Below, piece after piece: positions 1 to 4,874 of a stretch of DNA of 6,614 nucleotides. This DNA comes from an uncultured Clostridia bacterium (GTDB lineage: Bacteria; Bacillota; Clostridia; Oscillospirales; Ruminococcaceae). The notes under the pieces are model-generated. The model was not told where the DNA came from. It saw only the letters and a list, made by a program, of their open reading frames with translations, and did no database searches. Made by a program: the position numbers and the translations under genes. The DNA is taken from positions 1 to 6,614 of the forward strand of contig CANQOJ010000127.1 of assembly GCA_947625455.1 (NCBI GenBank). The letters are read 5' to 3'. Every line of letters begins with the position of its first letter. Position 1 is the first letter of the stretch.

Positions 1-122
1 CGAGCTTTCTGACCTTTATGTCCCTTGCCTGCGGTCTTTCCGTTTCCTGAGCCGTGACCTCTGCCGATACGCTTTACGTCCTTTGTAGAACCTGCCGCGG
101 GAGCTAATTCGTGAAGCTTCAT
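1..122 (-). CDS. rplO: 50S ribosomal protein L15, N-terminal part (gene runs off the left edge)
   Basis: Forty complete codons are present, from the ATG at 122: MKLHELAPAAGSTKDVKRIG, then RGHGSGNGKTAGKGHKGQKA. This is the glycine- and lysine-rich extended N-terminal arm of L15, which threads into 23S rRNA and is important for late 50S assembly. The remaining two thirds or so of the protein lie beyond the window. The gene follows rpmD after 63 nt, in the standard spc order; secY would usually come next but is not seen. The Shine-Dalgarno is weaker than for the neighbouring genes. The identification is firm from the motif and the context. Confidence 0.96.
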   Translation of the reverse strand, partial: MKLHELAPAAGSTKDVKRIGRGHGSGNGKTAGKGHKGQKA

Positions 123-131
123 ATTTTTTTG

Positions 132-137
132 CACCCC
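132..137 (-). promoter_or_regulatory. probable, non-canonical ribosome-binding site of rplO
   Basis: The only purine-rich element at suitable distance before the rplO ATG is GGGGTG, 9 nt upstream. It departs from the GGAGG core seen before most genes here and can pair well only through GGTG. It is followed by a run of seven A bases, which may keep the start unstructured. Confidence 0.5.
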
Positions 138-149
138 ATTTCTGTTGGT

Positions 150-170
150 CGGTAAGCTTTTCTCTTACCG
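150..170 (-). promoter_or_regulatory. 7-bp hairpin in the rpmD-rplO spacer
   Basis: The 63-nt gap (123-185) between rpmD and rplO contains a perfect stem CGGTAAG/CTTACCG (164-170 with 150-156) around the 7-nt loop AGAAAAG. No T-run follows, so it is not an intrinsic terminator, and rplO lies close downstream in the usual order. It may influence rplO initiation or mRNA stability; this is inference. Confidence 0.5.
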
Positions 171-185
171 CCGTTATTGTGTAAT

Positions 186-365
186 TTACGCTTCTTCAAC
201 CTTTATAAGGTGAGCAATTTTCTTGATTTTTCCCTGTGTAGCCTCGTTGTCAGGCTGAACCGTTACGGAATTTATCTTGTGAAGTCCGAGAGACTTTGCC
301 GTAGCGATCTGGTCTTTCTTGCAGCTGTTTAAAGAGCGTACAAGAGTAATTTTCACATTTGCCAT
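186..365 (-). CDS. rpmD: 50S ribosomal protein L30
   Basis: Translation of the minus strand from the ATG at 365 gives 59 residues ending in TAA. The protein starts MANVKITLVRSLNSCKKDQI. It continues ATAKSLGLHKINSVTVQPDN, then ATQGKIKKIAHLIKVEEA. This is the normal bacterial L30: a short beta strand, the T-x-x-SLGL-x-K helix block at 22-30, and the KIxxI-x-HLIKVEE end. L30 is a small 50S protein near domain II of 23S rRNA and 5S rRNA. AGGAGG lies 8 nt before the ATG. The gene sits between rpsE and rplO, as expected in the spc operon, 25 nt after rpsE. Confidence 0.97.
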   Translation of the reverse strand: MANVKITLVRSLNSCKKDQIATAKSLGLHKINSVTVQPDNEATQGKIKKIAHLIKVEEA

Positions 366-390
366 TTCAATTACCTCCTATGCCCTTTAA

Positions 391-891
391 TCAAAGCTCT
401 TTTACAGACTTGCCTCTGAGCGCGGCAACTTCTTCCGCTGTTCTCAGCGCGGTAAGACCTGCCATTGTAGCTCTTACAACGTTGCAGGGGTTGTTGGAGC
501 GCAGTGACTTGGTACGGATATTCTTAATTCCTGCCATTTCAATCACCGCACGAACGGGACCGCCCGCGATAACGCCCGTACCCTCCGGTGCAGGACGCAT
601 AAGCACAGCGCCCGCTCCGAATTTACCGGTTATCTCGTGGGGAATTGTCGTTCCCTTTAAAGCTATCTTGTGAAGATTTTTCTTTGCGTCCTCAATTCCC
701 TTGCGGATTGCGTCGGGAACTTCGTTGGACTTTCCCATTCCGAATCCCACGGTGCCTTTTCCGTCGCCGACAACGACAAGCGCCGAGAATTTCATTATAC
801 GACCGCCCTTAACCGTTTTTGATACGCGGTTTATAGCGACTACCTTTTCAGCAAGTTCTTCTGTCTGCTGTTCGTGTTCAAATTTAGCCAA
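391..891 (-). CDS. rpsE: 30S ribosomal protein S5, TTG start
   Basis: The 166-residue protein starts (M)AKFEHEQQTEELAEKVVAIN. It has an N-terminal double-stranded-RNA-binding fold at about 15-80, with VSKTVKGGRIMKFSALVVVG (23-42) and GDGKGTVGFGMGKSNEV (42-58). The C-terminal S5 domain carries RPAPEGTGVIAGGPVRAV at 99-116. S5 works at the decoding site and mRNA entry of the 30S. The VSKTVKGGR loop is where spectinomycin-resistance changes map in other bacteria. The start codon is TTG. An in-frame TAA six codons upstream excludes an earlier start, and the next in-frame ATG (residue 33) would remove part of the RNA-binding fold. GGAGG lies 10 nt before the TTG, which supports it. Confidence 0.97.
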   Translation of the reverse strand: MAKFEHEQQTEELAEKVVAINRVSKTVKGGRIMKFSALVVVGDGKGTVGFGMGKSNEVPDAIRKGIEDAKKNLHKIALKGTTIPHEITGKFGAGAVLMRPAPEGTGVIAGGPVRAVIEMAGIKNIRTKSLRSNNPCNVVRATMAGLTALRTAEEVAALRGKSVKEL

Positions 892-901
892 AGTCTTGTT
901 C

Positions 902-906
902 CCTCC
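902..906 (-). promoter_or_regulatory. Shine-Dalgarno that fixes the TTG start of rpsE
   Basis: AAGGAGGG, with its GGAGG core here, lies 10 nt before the TTG and directly after the rplR stop. It is one of the strongest sites in the window and may compensate for the weaker start codon. Confidence 0.8.
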
Positions 907-909
907 TTA

Positions 910-1269
910 TCAGAAATTAAGTCCGCCCTCTCTTGCGCCTTCCGCAAGAGCAGCGACTCTGCCGTGATAAACATAACCGCCTCTGTCGAAAACAACATCG
1001 GTTATTCCTGCTTTTTTAGCTTTCTCGGCAACCATCTGTCCGACTTTCTTCGCCGCTTCGCAGTTGCCGCCGTACATACCGAAATCCTTTTCAGAGGAAG
1101 ACGCCGCCGCAAGAGTTTTTCCGTTTACATCATCGATTATCTGCGCATAGATGTGCATTGAAGAACGGAAAACACAAAGTCTGGGGCGCTCCGGCGTACC
1201 GCTGATTTTACCGCGAACGCGCTTATGACGGCGCATTCTGCTTTTGTTCTTATCAATCATTTTAACCAT
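910..1269 (-). CDS. rplR: 50S ribosomal protein L18
   Basis: The 119-residue protein starts MVKMIDKNKSRMRRHKRVRG, with the basic N-terminal arm typical of L18. It continues KISGTPERPRLCVFRSSMHI (21-40) and YAQIIDD, and ends VYHGRVAALAEGAREGGLNF. L18 binds 5S rRNA together with L5 and helps form the 50S central protuberance. AAAGGA lies 11 nt before the chosen ATG. A second in-frame ATG three codons later is 20 nt from that element and is less likely. The TGA stop touches the rpsE Shine-Dalgarno (TGATAAGGAGG). Nothing is unusual in the protein. Confidence 0.97.
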   Translation of the reverse strand: MVKMIDKNKSRMRRHKRVRGKISGTPERPRLCVFRSSMHIYAQIIDDVNGKTLAAASSSEKDFGMYGGNCEAAKKVGQMVAEKAKKAGITDVVFDRGGYVYHGRVAALAEGAREGGLNF

Positions 1270-1289
1270 TATTGATACTGTCCTTTCAA

Positions 1290-1835
1290 TTACTTCTTGC
1301 CCTTGCCGGCTTTGCCTTCCTTACGGCGGATATGCTCTTCAGCATACTTTATGCCTTTGCCCTTATAGGGTTCGGGAGGACGCTTTGAGCGAATTTCTGC
1401 CGCGCACTGTCCTACCTTTTGCTTGTCAATTCCGGTAACGACAATCTTGTTGGGGGACGGTACTTCAAGCTTGCAGTCGTCTGTATCGGAAACCACTACC
1501 TTATGTGAAAAACCGAGGCTCATAACAACGTTTTTGCCCTGCTTTTCGCAGCGGAAACCTACGCCGTTTATCTCAAGTTCTTTCTTAAAGCCCTCCGTAA
1601 CGCCTACAACCATGTTGTGGATAAGCGTTCTTGTAAGACCGTGGAGTGATTTTGAAAGGTTCTCGTCGTCGGGACGCTCAACCGTAATGAACGCGCCCTC
1701 GTGAGAGATTTTCATAAGATGATTAAATTCCTTTGTAATAGTGCCCTTAGGTCCCTTTACGGTAACAACCGGTCCGTCGATTTTTACGTCGACTCCCGCA
1801 GGAACAGCAACAGGCATTTTTCCTATTCTTGACAT
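1290..1835 (-). CDS. rplF: 50S ribosomal protein L6
   Basis: From the ATG at 1835 this gives 181 residues, normal for L6, starting MSRIGKMPVAVPAGVDV. The frame extends to 1886, but that would overlap the end of rpsH and add a non-homologous leader. GGAGG lies 9 nt before the chosen ATG. L6 has two similar alpha/beta domains (about 1-82 and 83-181) and binds 23S rRNA near the sarcin-ricin loop, close to where elongation factors dock. The C-terminal signature is clear: EIRSKRPPEPYKGKGIKY at 147-164, followed by a basic tail KEGKAGKGKK. The gap after rpsH is 16 nt, and the gap to rplR is 20 nt. Confidence 0.98.
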   Translation of the reverse strand: MSRIGKMPVAVPAGVDVKIDGPVVTVKGPKGTITKEFNHLMKISHEGAFITVERPDDENLSKSLHGLTRTLIHNMVVGVTEGFKKELEINGVGFRCEKQGKNVVMSLGFSHKVVVSDTDDCKLEVPSPNKIVVTGIDKQKVGQCAAEIRSKRPPEPYKGKGIKYAEEHIRRKEGKAGKGKK

Positions 1836-1851
1836 ATTACCATTCCTCCCC

Positions 1852-2250
1852 TTACCATACAAATGCGAGGACTTCGCCGCCGACATTCAGTTCTCTTGCT
1901 TTCTTGTCGGTCATGATGCCCTTTGAGGTGGAAATAATCGCAATTCCCAGACCTTTCATAACCTTGGGCATATCCTTGCAGTTTGAGTAAATTCTAAGAC
2001 CGGGCTTTGATACGCGTCTTAAACCGGTTATAACTCCGGACTTGCTATCCGTATACTTAAGCGTGATTTTTATAACACCCTGCTTGTTGTCGTCCTCAAC
2101 CTTGAAAGACTTGATATAGCCCTCGTCAAGCAAAATCTGCGCGATTTGCTTTTTGAGGTTTGAAGCGGGAATGTCAACAGTGGGGTGCTTGGCGGAGTTG
2201 GCGTTACGTATTCTTGTAAGCATATCCGCGATTGTATCTGTAATCTGCAT
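1852..2250 (-). CDS. rpsH: 30S ribosomal protein S8
   Basis: The 132-residue protein starts MQITDTIADMLTRIRNANSA. It has the S8 signature GLGIAIISTSKGIMTDKKA at 101-119 and ends GGEVLAFVW, all typical. S8 is a primary binder of the 16S rRNA central domain (helix 21) and organises the platform. In E. coli it is also the translational repressor of the spc operon, binding mRNA near the start of rplE. Whether it does so here is unknown, but the gene is preceded by an unusually long structured spacer, and another structured spacer lies before rplE. GGAGG lies 7 nt before the ATG. An out-of-frame ATG inside AAATGAATG, 4 nt upstream, is ignored because only the chosen frame gives S8. Confidence 0.98.
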   Translation of the reverse strand: MQITDTIADMLTRIRNANSAKHPTVDIPASNLKKQIAQILLDEGYIKSFKVEDDNKQGVIKITLKYTDSKSGVITGLRRVSKPGLRIYSNCKDMPKVMKGLGIAIISTSKGIMTDKKARELNVGGEVLAFVW

Positions 2251-2396
2251 TCATTTACCTCCGTAAAGATGAGCCGTTACGAAGTCTATCCGAAGCCTTG
2301 CTCCTCACTTCGTCGTACTCACATATTCTCCATTAAACAGCCGAACTTTAACAGTCGCCCATTCGGCGAGGGATTTTGCAGAAGCTGTACTTAAAT
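2251..2396 (-). other. rpsN-rpsH intergenic spacer rich in inverted repeats
   Basis: This 146-nt spacer is the longest gap in the window, and I see no credible gene in it. Its 5' half (2340-2369) can form GCCGAAT/GTTCGGC (7 bp with one G-U) or a mutually exclusive 5-bp TCGCC/GGCGA hairpin. Its 3' half (2269-2322) forms a longer imperfect inverted repeat, listed separately. The rpsH Shine-Dalgarno GGAGG (2258-2262) lies 7 nt before the ATG, just beyond these structures. There is no terminator-like T-run. The spacer could be a translation-control leader for S8 or an inserted small dispersed repeat. Confidence 0.55.
2269..2322 (-). repeat. 54-nt imperfect inverted repeat upstream of rpsH
   Basis: In mRNA sense, GTGAG (2318-2322) pairs with CTCAT (2269-2273, one G-U). 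A 4/5-nt internal loop follows, then ACGAAGT (2307-2313) pairs perfectly with ACTTCGT (2279-2285) around a 21-nt loop. CTTCG is present twice on the 3' side (2280-2284 and 2291-2295), so the CGAAG arm could also pair with the nearer copy. The form resembles a small hairpin repeat unit, but whether it recurs elsewhere in the genome cannot be told from one copy. Confidence 0.55.
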
Positions 2397-2582
2397 TTAC
2401 CAGCTTGCCTTTTTAACTCCGGGAATTTGTCCCTTATACGCAAGCTCTCTGAAGCAAATTCTGCATATGCCGAACTTACGCATATAAGCGTGAGGTCTGC
2501 CGCATATTTTGCAGCGGTTGTATGCTCTTGTGCTGTACTTCGGAGTTCTCTTCTGCTTTTCTTTTAAAGAAGTTTTAGCCAT
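2397..2582 (-). CDS. rpsN: 30S ribosomal protein S14, zinc-binding (type Z) form
   Basis: The 61-residue protein starts MAKTSLKEKQKRTPKYSTRA and ends GQIPGVKKASW. Cysteines at 24, 27, 40 and 43 form the CxxC...CxxC zinc site of the short S14 class (also called rpsZ); the longer zinc-free form has about 90-100 residues. S14 packs into the 30S head beside S3 and S10 and is needed late in assembly. All four zinc ligands are present. GGAGG lies 11 nt before the ATG. The gene is followed by an unusually long 146-nt spacer before rpsH. In many Bacillota a second, zinc-independent S14 is kept elsewhere under zinc control; that cannot be seen from this window. Confidence 0.98.
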   Translation of the reverse strand: MAKTSLKEKQKRTPKYSTRAYNRCKICGRPHAYMRKFGICRICFRELAYKGQIPGVKKASW

Positions 2583-2602
2583 AACTCTGATTTCCTCCGT
2601 AT

Positions 2603-3142
2603 TTACTTCTCAAAGGGAGCGCCCATAAGTTTAAGCAGCTCTCTAGCTTCTTCATCGGTTTTCGCGGTCGTTACGAAGTTTATGTCCATACCGCGTACTG
2701 CGTCGATTTTGTCGTATTCGATTTCAGGGAAAATCAGCTGCTCTTTAAGTCCAAAGGAATAGTTGCCTCTGCCGTCAAACGAATTAGCGTTTATTCCTCT
2801 GAAGTCGCGTACACGCGGGAGTGCGACATTGAACAGTCTGTCGAGAAACTCGTACATGATGTCGCCTCTTAGCGTAACCTTAACGCCTATGACCTGTCCC
2901 TCGCGGAGCTTAAAGTTCGCAACGGACTTTTTGGAACGGCACGCAACGGGCTTCTGACCTGTGATTGCGCTAAGTTCAGCCATTACGTTGTCTATAATCT
3001 TAGCGTTTTCCTTTGCCTCGCCGCAAGCAACGTTTACAACAATCTTGTCAAGCTTCGGCGTCTGCATTACAGACTTGTATCCAAACTTCTTGAACAATGC
3101 GGGAGCAACGGTTTCCTTGTAGAAATCTTTCATTCTTGCCAT
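2603..3142 (-). CDS. rplE: 50S ribosomal protein L5
   Basis: From the ATG at 3142 this gives 179 residues, the standard L5 length, starting MARMKDFYKETVAPALFKKF. A GTG-initiated extension to 3187 would add 15 residues, but it has no Shine-Dalgarno and lies in the predicted stem-loop. AGGAG sits 8 nt before the chosen ATG. L5 binds 5S rRNA and, with L18, anchors it in the 50S central protuberance; it contacts S13 and the P-site tRNA. Conserved parts include LDKIVVNVACGEAKENAKII at 31-50, TGQKPVACRSKKSVANFKLR at 61-80, and RDFRGINANSFDGRGNYSFG at 112-131. The last is the usual RDFRG...FDGRGNY signature. The protein ends MGAPFEK. The gap to rpsN is 20 nt. Confidence 0.98.
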   Translation of the reverse strand: MARMKDFYKETVAPALFKKFGYKSVMQTPKLDKIVVNVACGEAKENAKIIDNVMAELSAITGQKPVACRSKKSVANFKLREGQVIGVKVTLRGDIMYEFLDRLFNVALPRVRDFRGINANSFDGRGNYSFGLKEQLIFPEIEYDKIDAVRGMDINFVTTAKTDEEARELLKLMGAPFEK

Positions 3143-3217
3143 TGTTTTTTCTCCTATCTGACAGCCGGGTTTTAGCGCGTTCAGCACTTCTTATACCCGA
3201 CCTATCCCGGCTTATAA
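3143..3217 (-). promoter_or_regulatory. rplX-rplE spacer with a foldable RNA element before the rplE ribosome-binding site
   Basis: The 75-nt spacer can fold as a stem-loop. In mRNA sense, GGTCGGGT (3195-3202) pairs with ACCCGGCT (3163-3170), 8 bp including two G-U pairs. An internal loop follows, then AGTGC (3184-3188) pairs with GCGCT (3174-3178) around a 5-nt loop TGAAC. A second upstream arm, AGCCGGG (3206-3212), is a perfect complement of CCCGGCT (3163-3169) and would compete for the same 3' arm. The structure ends only a few bases before the rplE Shine-Dalgarno (AGGAG). In E. coli the regulator S8 represses the spc operon at this same point, before rplE. Whether S8 or anything else binds here is inference. 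No T-run follows, so it is not a terminator. Confidence 0.5.
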
Positions 3218-3547
3218 TCAGTATTTCAGCTCTGCACCGCAGTGCTTGCAAACTCTGATTTTCTTGCCGTCCTCGATTTTGTGACCAACTCTTGTGGGCT
3301 TATTGCACTTGGGGCAAACAAGCATAACCTTGCACGCGTAAATTGGGCTTTCCGCCTGGACTCTTCCGCCAAGCTGACCTTGCTGTTTAGGCTTAACGTG
3401 CTTTGTTACCATATTTATGCCCTCAACAATAACCTTTCCCTCTTTTGGGGATACCGTGAGGACCTTTCCCTTTTTGCCTCTGTCGCCGCCCTTTGAAGGC
3501 TTGTCGCCTGTCATAAGCATAACGTTGTCGCCAACTTTGATATTCAT
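3218..3547 (-). CDS. rplX: 50S ribosomal protein L24 with a four-cysteine ribbon
   Basis: From the ATG at 3547 this gives 109 residues, starting MNIKVGDNVMLMTGDKP. A longer frame from 3583 would overlap the end of rplN and adds a non-homologous leader. The internal ATG has GGAGG 10 nt upstream, so I choose it. L24 is an early 50S assembly protein near the tunnel exit. The KOW motif is seen at about 22-36 (DRGKKGKVLTVSPKE), preceded by a short extra loop (DKPSKGG) compared with B. subtilis. The C-terminal half has CPKC at 78-81 and CKHC at 100-103, an arrangement expected to bind zinc. The B. subtilis protein lacks these cysteines, while several clostridial L24 proteins keep them. An extra Cys lies at 72. 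Confidence 0.97.
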   Translation of the reverse strand: MNIKVGDNVMLMTGDKPSKGGDRGKKGKVLTVSPKEGKVIVEGINMVTKHVKPKQQGQLGGRVQAESPIYACKVMLVCPKCNKPTRVGHKIEDGKKIRVCKHCGAELKY

Positions 3548-3563
3548 ATCTGCGGCACCTCCA

Positions 3564-3932
3564 TTACAGTACTTCGGGAGCAAGCGACAGGATTTTCATA
3601 TAATCCTTATCTCTGAGCTCTCTCGCTACCGGCCCAAAAATACGAGTACCTCTCGGATTTTTGTCCTCCTTTATTATAACCGCCGCATTTTCATCGAAAC
3701 GGATATATGTGCCGTCGTCACGGCGAAGTCCCTTGGCTGAACGCACCACTACCGCCTTTACGACGTCGCCTTTTTTAACAACGCCGCCGGGTGTAGCTTT
3801 TTTGACCGAAGCTACGATAACGTCGCCGATATTTGCGTATCTTCTTCTTGTACCGCCAAGAACTCTGATACACATAAGCTCTTTAGCGCCGGTATTATCG
3901 GCAACTTTGAGCAATGTCTGCATCTGTATCAT
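3564..3932 (-). CDS. rplN: 50S ribosomal protein L14
   Basis: The 122-residue protein has exactly the usual L14 length. It starts MIQMQTLLKVADNTGAKEL and includes the signature block AVVVRSAKGLRRDDGTYIRF at 60-79, followed by DENAAVII. It ends with RIFGPVARELRDKDYMKILSLAPEVL. L14 lies at the subunit interface of the 50S, contributes to an inter-subunit bridge and is the docking site for the silencing factor RsfS in many bacteria. An AAAGGAG element lies about 10 nt before the ATG, in a 35-nt gap after rpsQ. Its TAA stop is followed at once by the GGAGG of rplX, so the two genes are probably coupled. Confidence 0.98.
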   Translation of the reverse strand: MIQMQTLLKVADNTGAKELMCIRVLGGTRRRYANIGDVIVASVKKATPGGVVKKGDVVKAVVVRSAKGLRRDDGTYIRFDENAAVIIKEDKNPRGTRIFGPVARELRDKDYMKILSLAPEVL

Positions 3933-3967
3933 TCTTCTGCTACTCCTTTCGTAGAATTTAAAACCGC

Positions 3968-4222
3968 TTACTTAGCGCGCTCGATTACATTTACAAGACG
4001 CCATCTCTTATCCTTGGACAAGGGGCGTGTTTCCATAATCTCAACTCTGTCGCCCACCTTGCAGGTGTTCTCCTCGTCGTGTGCTTTCAGCTTTATCGTG
4101 CGCTTTACTATCTTCTTGTAAAGAGGATGCCGAACATTATCCTCGATTGCAACTACAATGGTCTTATCCATTTTGTTGCTTACGACTTTTCCTACTCTGG
4201 TCTTTCTAAGGTTTCTTTCCAT
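3968..4222 (-). CDS. rpsQ: 30S ribosomal protein S17
   Basis: The 84-residue OB-fold protein starts MERNLRKTRVGKVVSNKMDKT. It ends with the family signature from GDRVEIMETRPLSKDKRW (57-74). S17 is a primary 16S rRNA binder that helps assemble the 30S body. An in-frame TAA two codons upstream of the ATG rules out a longer protein, and the N-terminus aligns with known S17 starts. The best Shine-Dalgarno (GGAGG, 4237-4241) is 14 nt from the ATG, longer than for its neighbours, so initiation may be less efficient or helped by upstream translation. The gap after rpmC is 23 nt. Confidence 0.97.
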   Translation of the reverse strand: MERNLRKTRVGKVVSNKMDKTIVVAIEDNVRHPLYKKIVKRTIKLKAHDEENTCKVGDRVEIMETRPLSKDKRWRLVNVIERAK

Positions 4223-4236
4223 ACTTTAGTTCTTGT

Positions 4237-4241
4237 CCTCC
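4237..4241 (-). promoter_or_regulatory. rpsQ ribosome-binding site with long spacing
   Basis: GGAGG sits 14 nt before the rpsQ ATG, against 6 to 11 nt for the other genes in the window. No other purine-rich element lies closer, apart from a weak AAAG directly before the ATG. The start itself is fixed by the in-frame TAA just upstream and by alignment with the family. Confidence 0.7.
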
Positions 4242-4245
4242 TTCC

Positions 4246-4452
4246 TCAGTTTTCAGCAGCGGACGAAAGCTGTCTTTCGCGCTGTACAGTCTTTATGCGG
4301 GCAATATCTTTCTTTACAGCCTTAATTCTTGTAGGATTATCGAGCTGGTTTACCGCAAGCTGGAAACGGAGATTGAAAAGTTCTTCTTTCAGCTCCGCGA
4401 GCTTTGTTTCCAGCTCTTTTTCAGTAAGGTATTTGATTTCAGACGCCTTCAT
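4246..4452 (-). CDS. rpmC: 50S ribosomal protein L29
   Basis: The 68-residue, largely helical protein starts MKASEIKYLTEKELETKL. It carries the L29 signature KEELFNLRFQLAVNQLDNP at residues 22-40, followed by TRIKAVKKDIARIKTV. L29 lies on the surface of the 50S subunit near the exit of the peptide tunnel and is part of the platform contacted by trigger factor and signal recognition particle. The ATG overlaps the rplP TAA by one base (TAATG), and GGAGGTGAG inside the rplP end lies 9 nt upstream. The TGA stop is followed directly by the purine-rich Shine-Dalgarno used by rpsQ. The size matches the family. Confidence 0.97.
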   Translation of the reverse strand: MKASEIKYLTEKELETKLAELKEELFNLRFQLAVNQLDNPTRIKAVKKDIARIKTVQRERQLSSAAEN

Positions 4453-4874
4453 TAAAGCTCACCTCCGTCTTCCTTTTTGACAAACTTGCACTTTATCGGA
4501 AGCTTGTGTGCCGCAAGACGCATAGCCTCTCTTGCAACATCTTCCGAAACGCCCGCTATCTCAAACATAACTCTGCCGGGTTTTACAACCGAAACCCAGT
4601 ATTCGGGCGAACCTTTTCCCGAACCCATACGAGTACCCAGCGGTTTTGTCGTAACGGGCTTGTCGGGGAAGATCTTTATCCAAACCTGACCGCCGCGCTT
4701 TATATAACGCGTCATAGCGATACGCGCAGCTTCTATCTGGTTGGACTTTATCCATGCGGCTTCGAGCGCCTGCAATCCGTACTCTCCGTTTGATACGGTG
4801 TTGCCTCTTGTGGCAACGCCCTTGCGGCGACCTCTCTGCACTCTTCTGTATTTTACTCTCTTAGGAAGCAGCAT
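4452..4874 (-). CDS. rplP: 50S ribosomal protein L16
   Basis: The 140-residue protein starts MLLPKRVKYRRVQRGRRKG. It has the family signature around 60-98 (RGGQVWIKIFPDKPVTTKP, then TRMGSGKGSPEYWV). L16 organises the A-site region of the 50S subunit and contacts tRNA near the peptidyl transferase centre. Arg82 in TRMGSGKG aligns with the E. coli Arg81 that can be hydroxylated; whether it is modified here cannot be told. The ATG overlaps the rpsC TGA by one base (TGATG). Its GGAGG lies inside the last codons of rpsC, 9 nt upstream, so translational coupling to S3 is likely. The C-terminal GGEL codons in turn carry the rpmC ribosome-binding site. Length and motifs are normal. Confidence 0.98.
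   Translation of the reverse strand: MLLPKRVKYRRVQRGRRKGVATRGNTVSNGEYGLQALEAAWIKSNQIEAARIAMTRYIKRGGQVWIKIFPDKPVTTKPLGTRMGSGKGSPEYWVSVVKPGRVMFEIAGVSEDVAREAMRLAAHKLPIKCKFVKKEDGGEL

Noticed and set aside
119..139. Six-codon minigene (MGCKKI) whose TGA overlaps the rplO ATG
   Set aside because: It has no Shine-Dalgarno of its own, and its ATG lies in the sequence around the rplO ribosome-binding site. It is probably chance, though the overlap is suggestive of coupling.
1290..1886. Longer rplF from 1886
   Set aside because: It would overlap the rpsH end. The ATG at 1835 has GGAGG at 9 nt and gives the standard L6 N-terminus.
2603..3187. Longer rplE from GTG at 3187
   Set aside because: There is no ribosome-binding site upstream, the added residues are not L5-like, and the start would lie inside the predicted hairpin.
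3218..3583. Longer rplX from 3583
   Set aside because: It would overlap rplN with a non-homologous leader. The ATG at 3547 follows a clear GGAGG.
3940..3954. Short CTAC/GTAG stem placing part of the rplN Shine-Dalgarno in its loop
   Set aside because: Only four base pairs are certain, which is too weak to call without conservation data.
4079..4480. 133-residue plus-strand open frame
   Set aside because: It lies opposite rpsQ, rpmC and the end of rplP, which are certain. It has no recognisable domain and no ribosome-binding site. The other plus-strand frames are rejected for the same reason.
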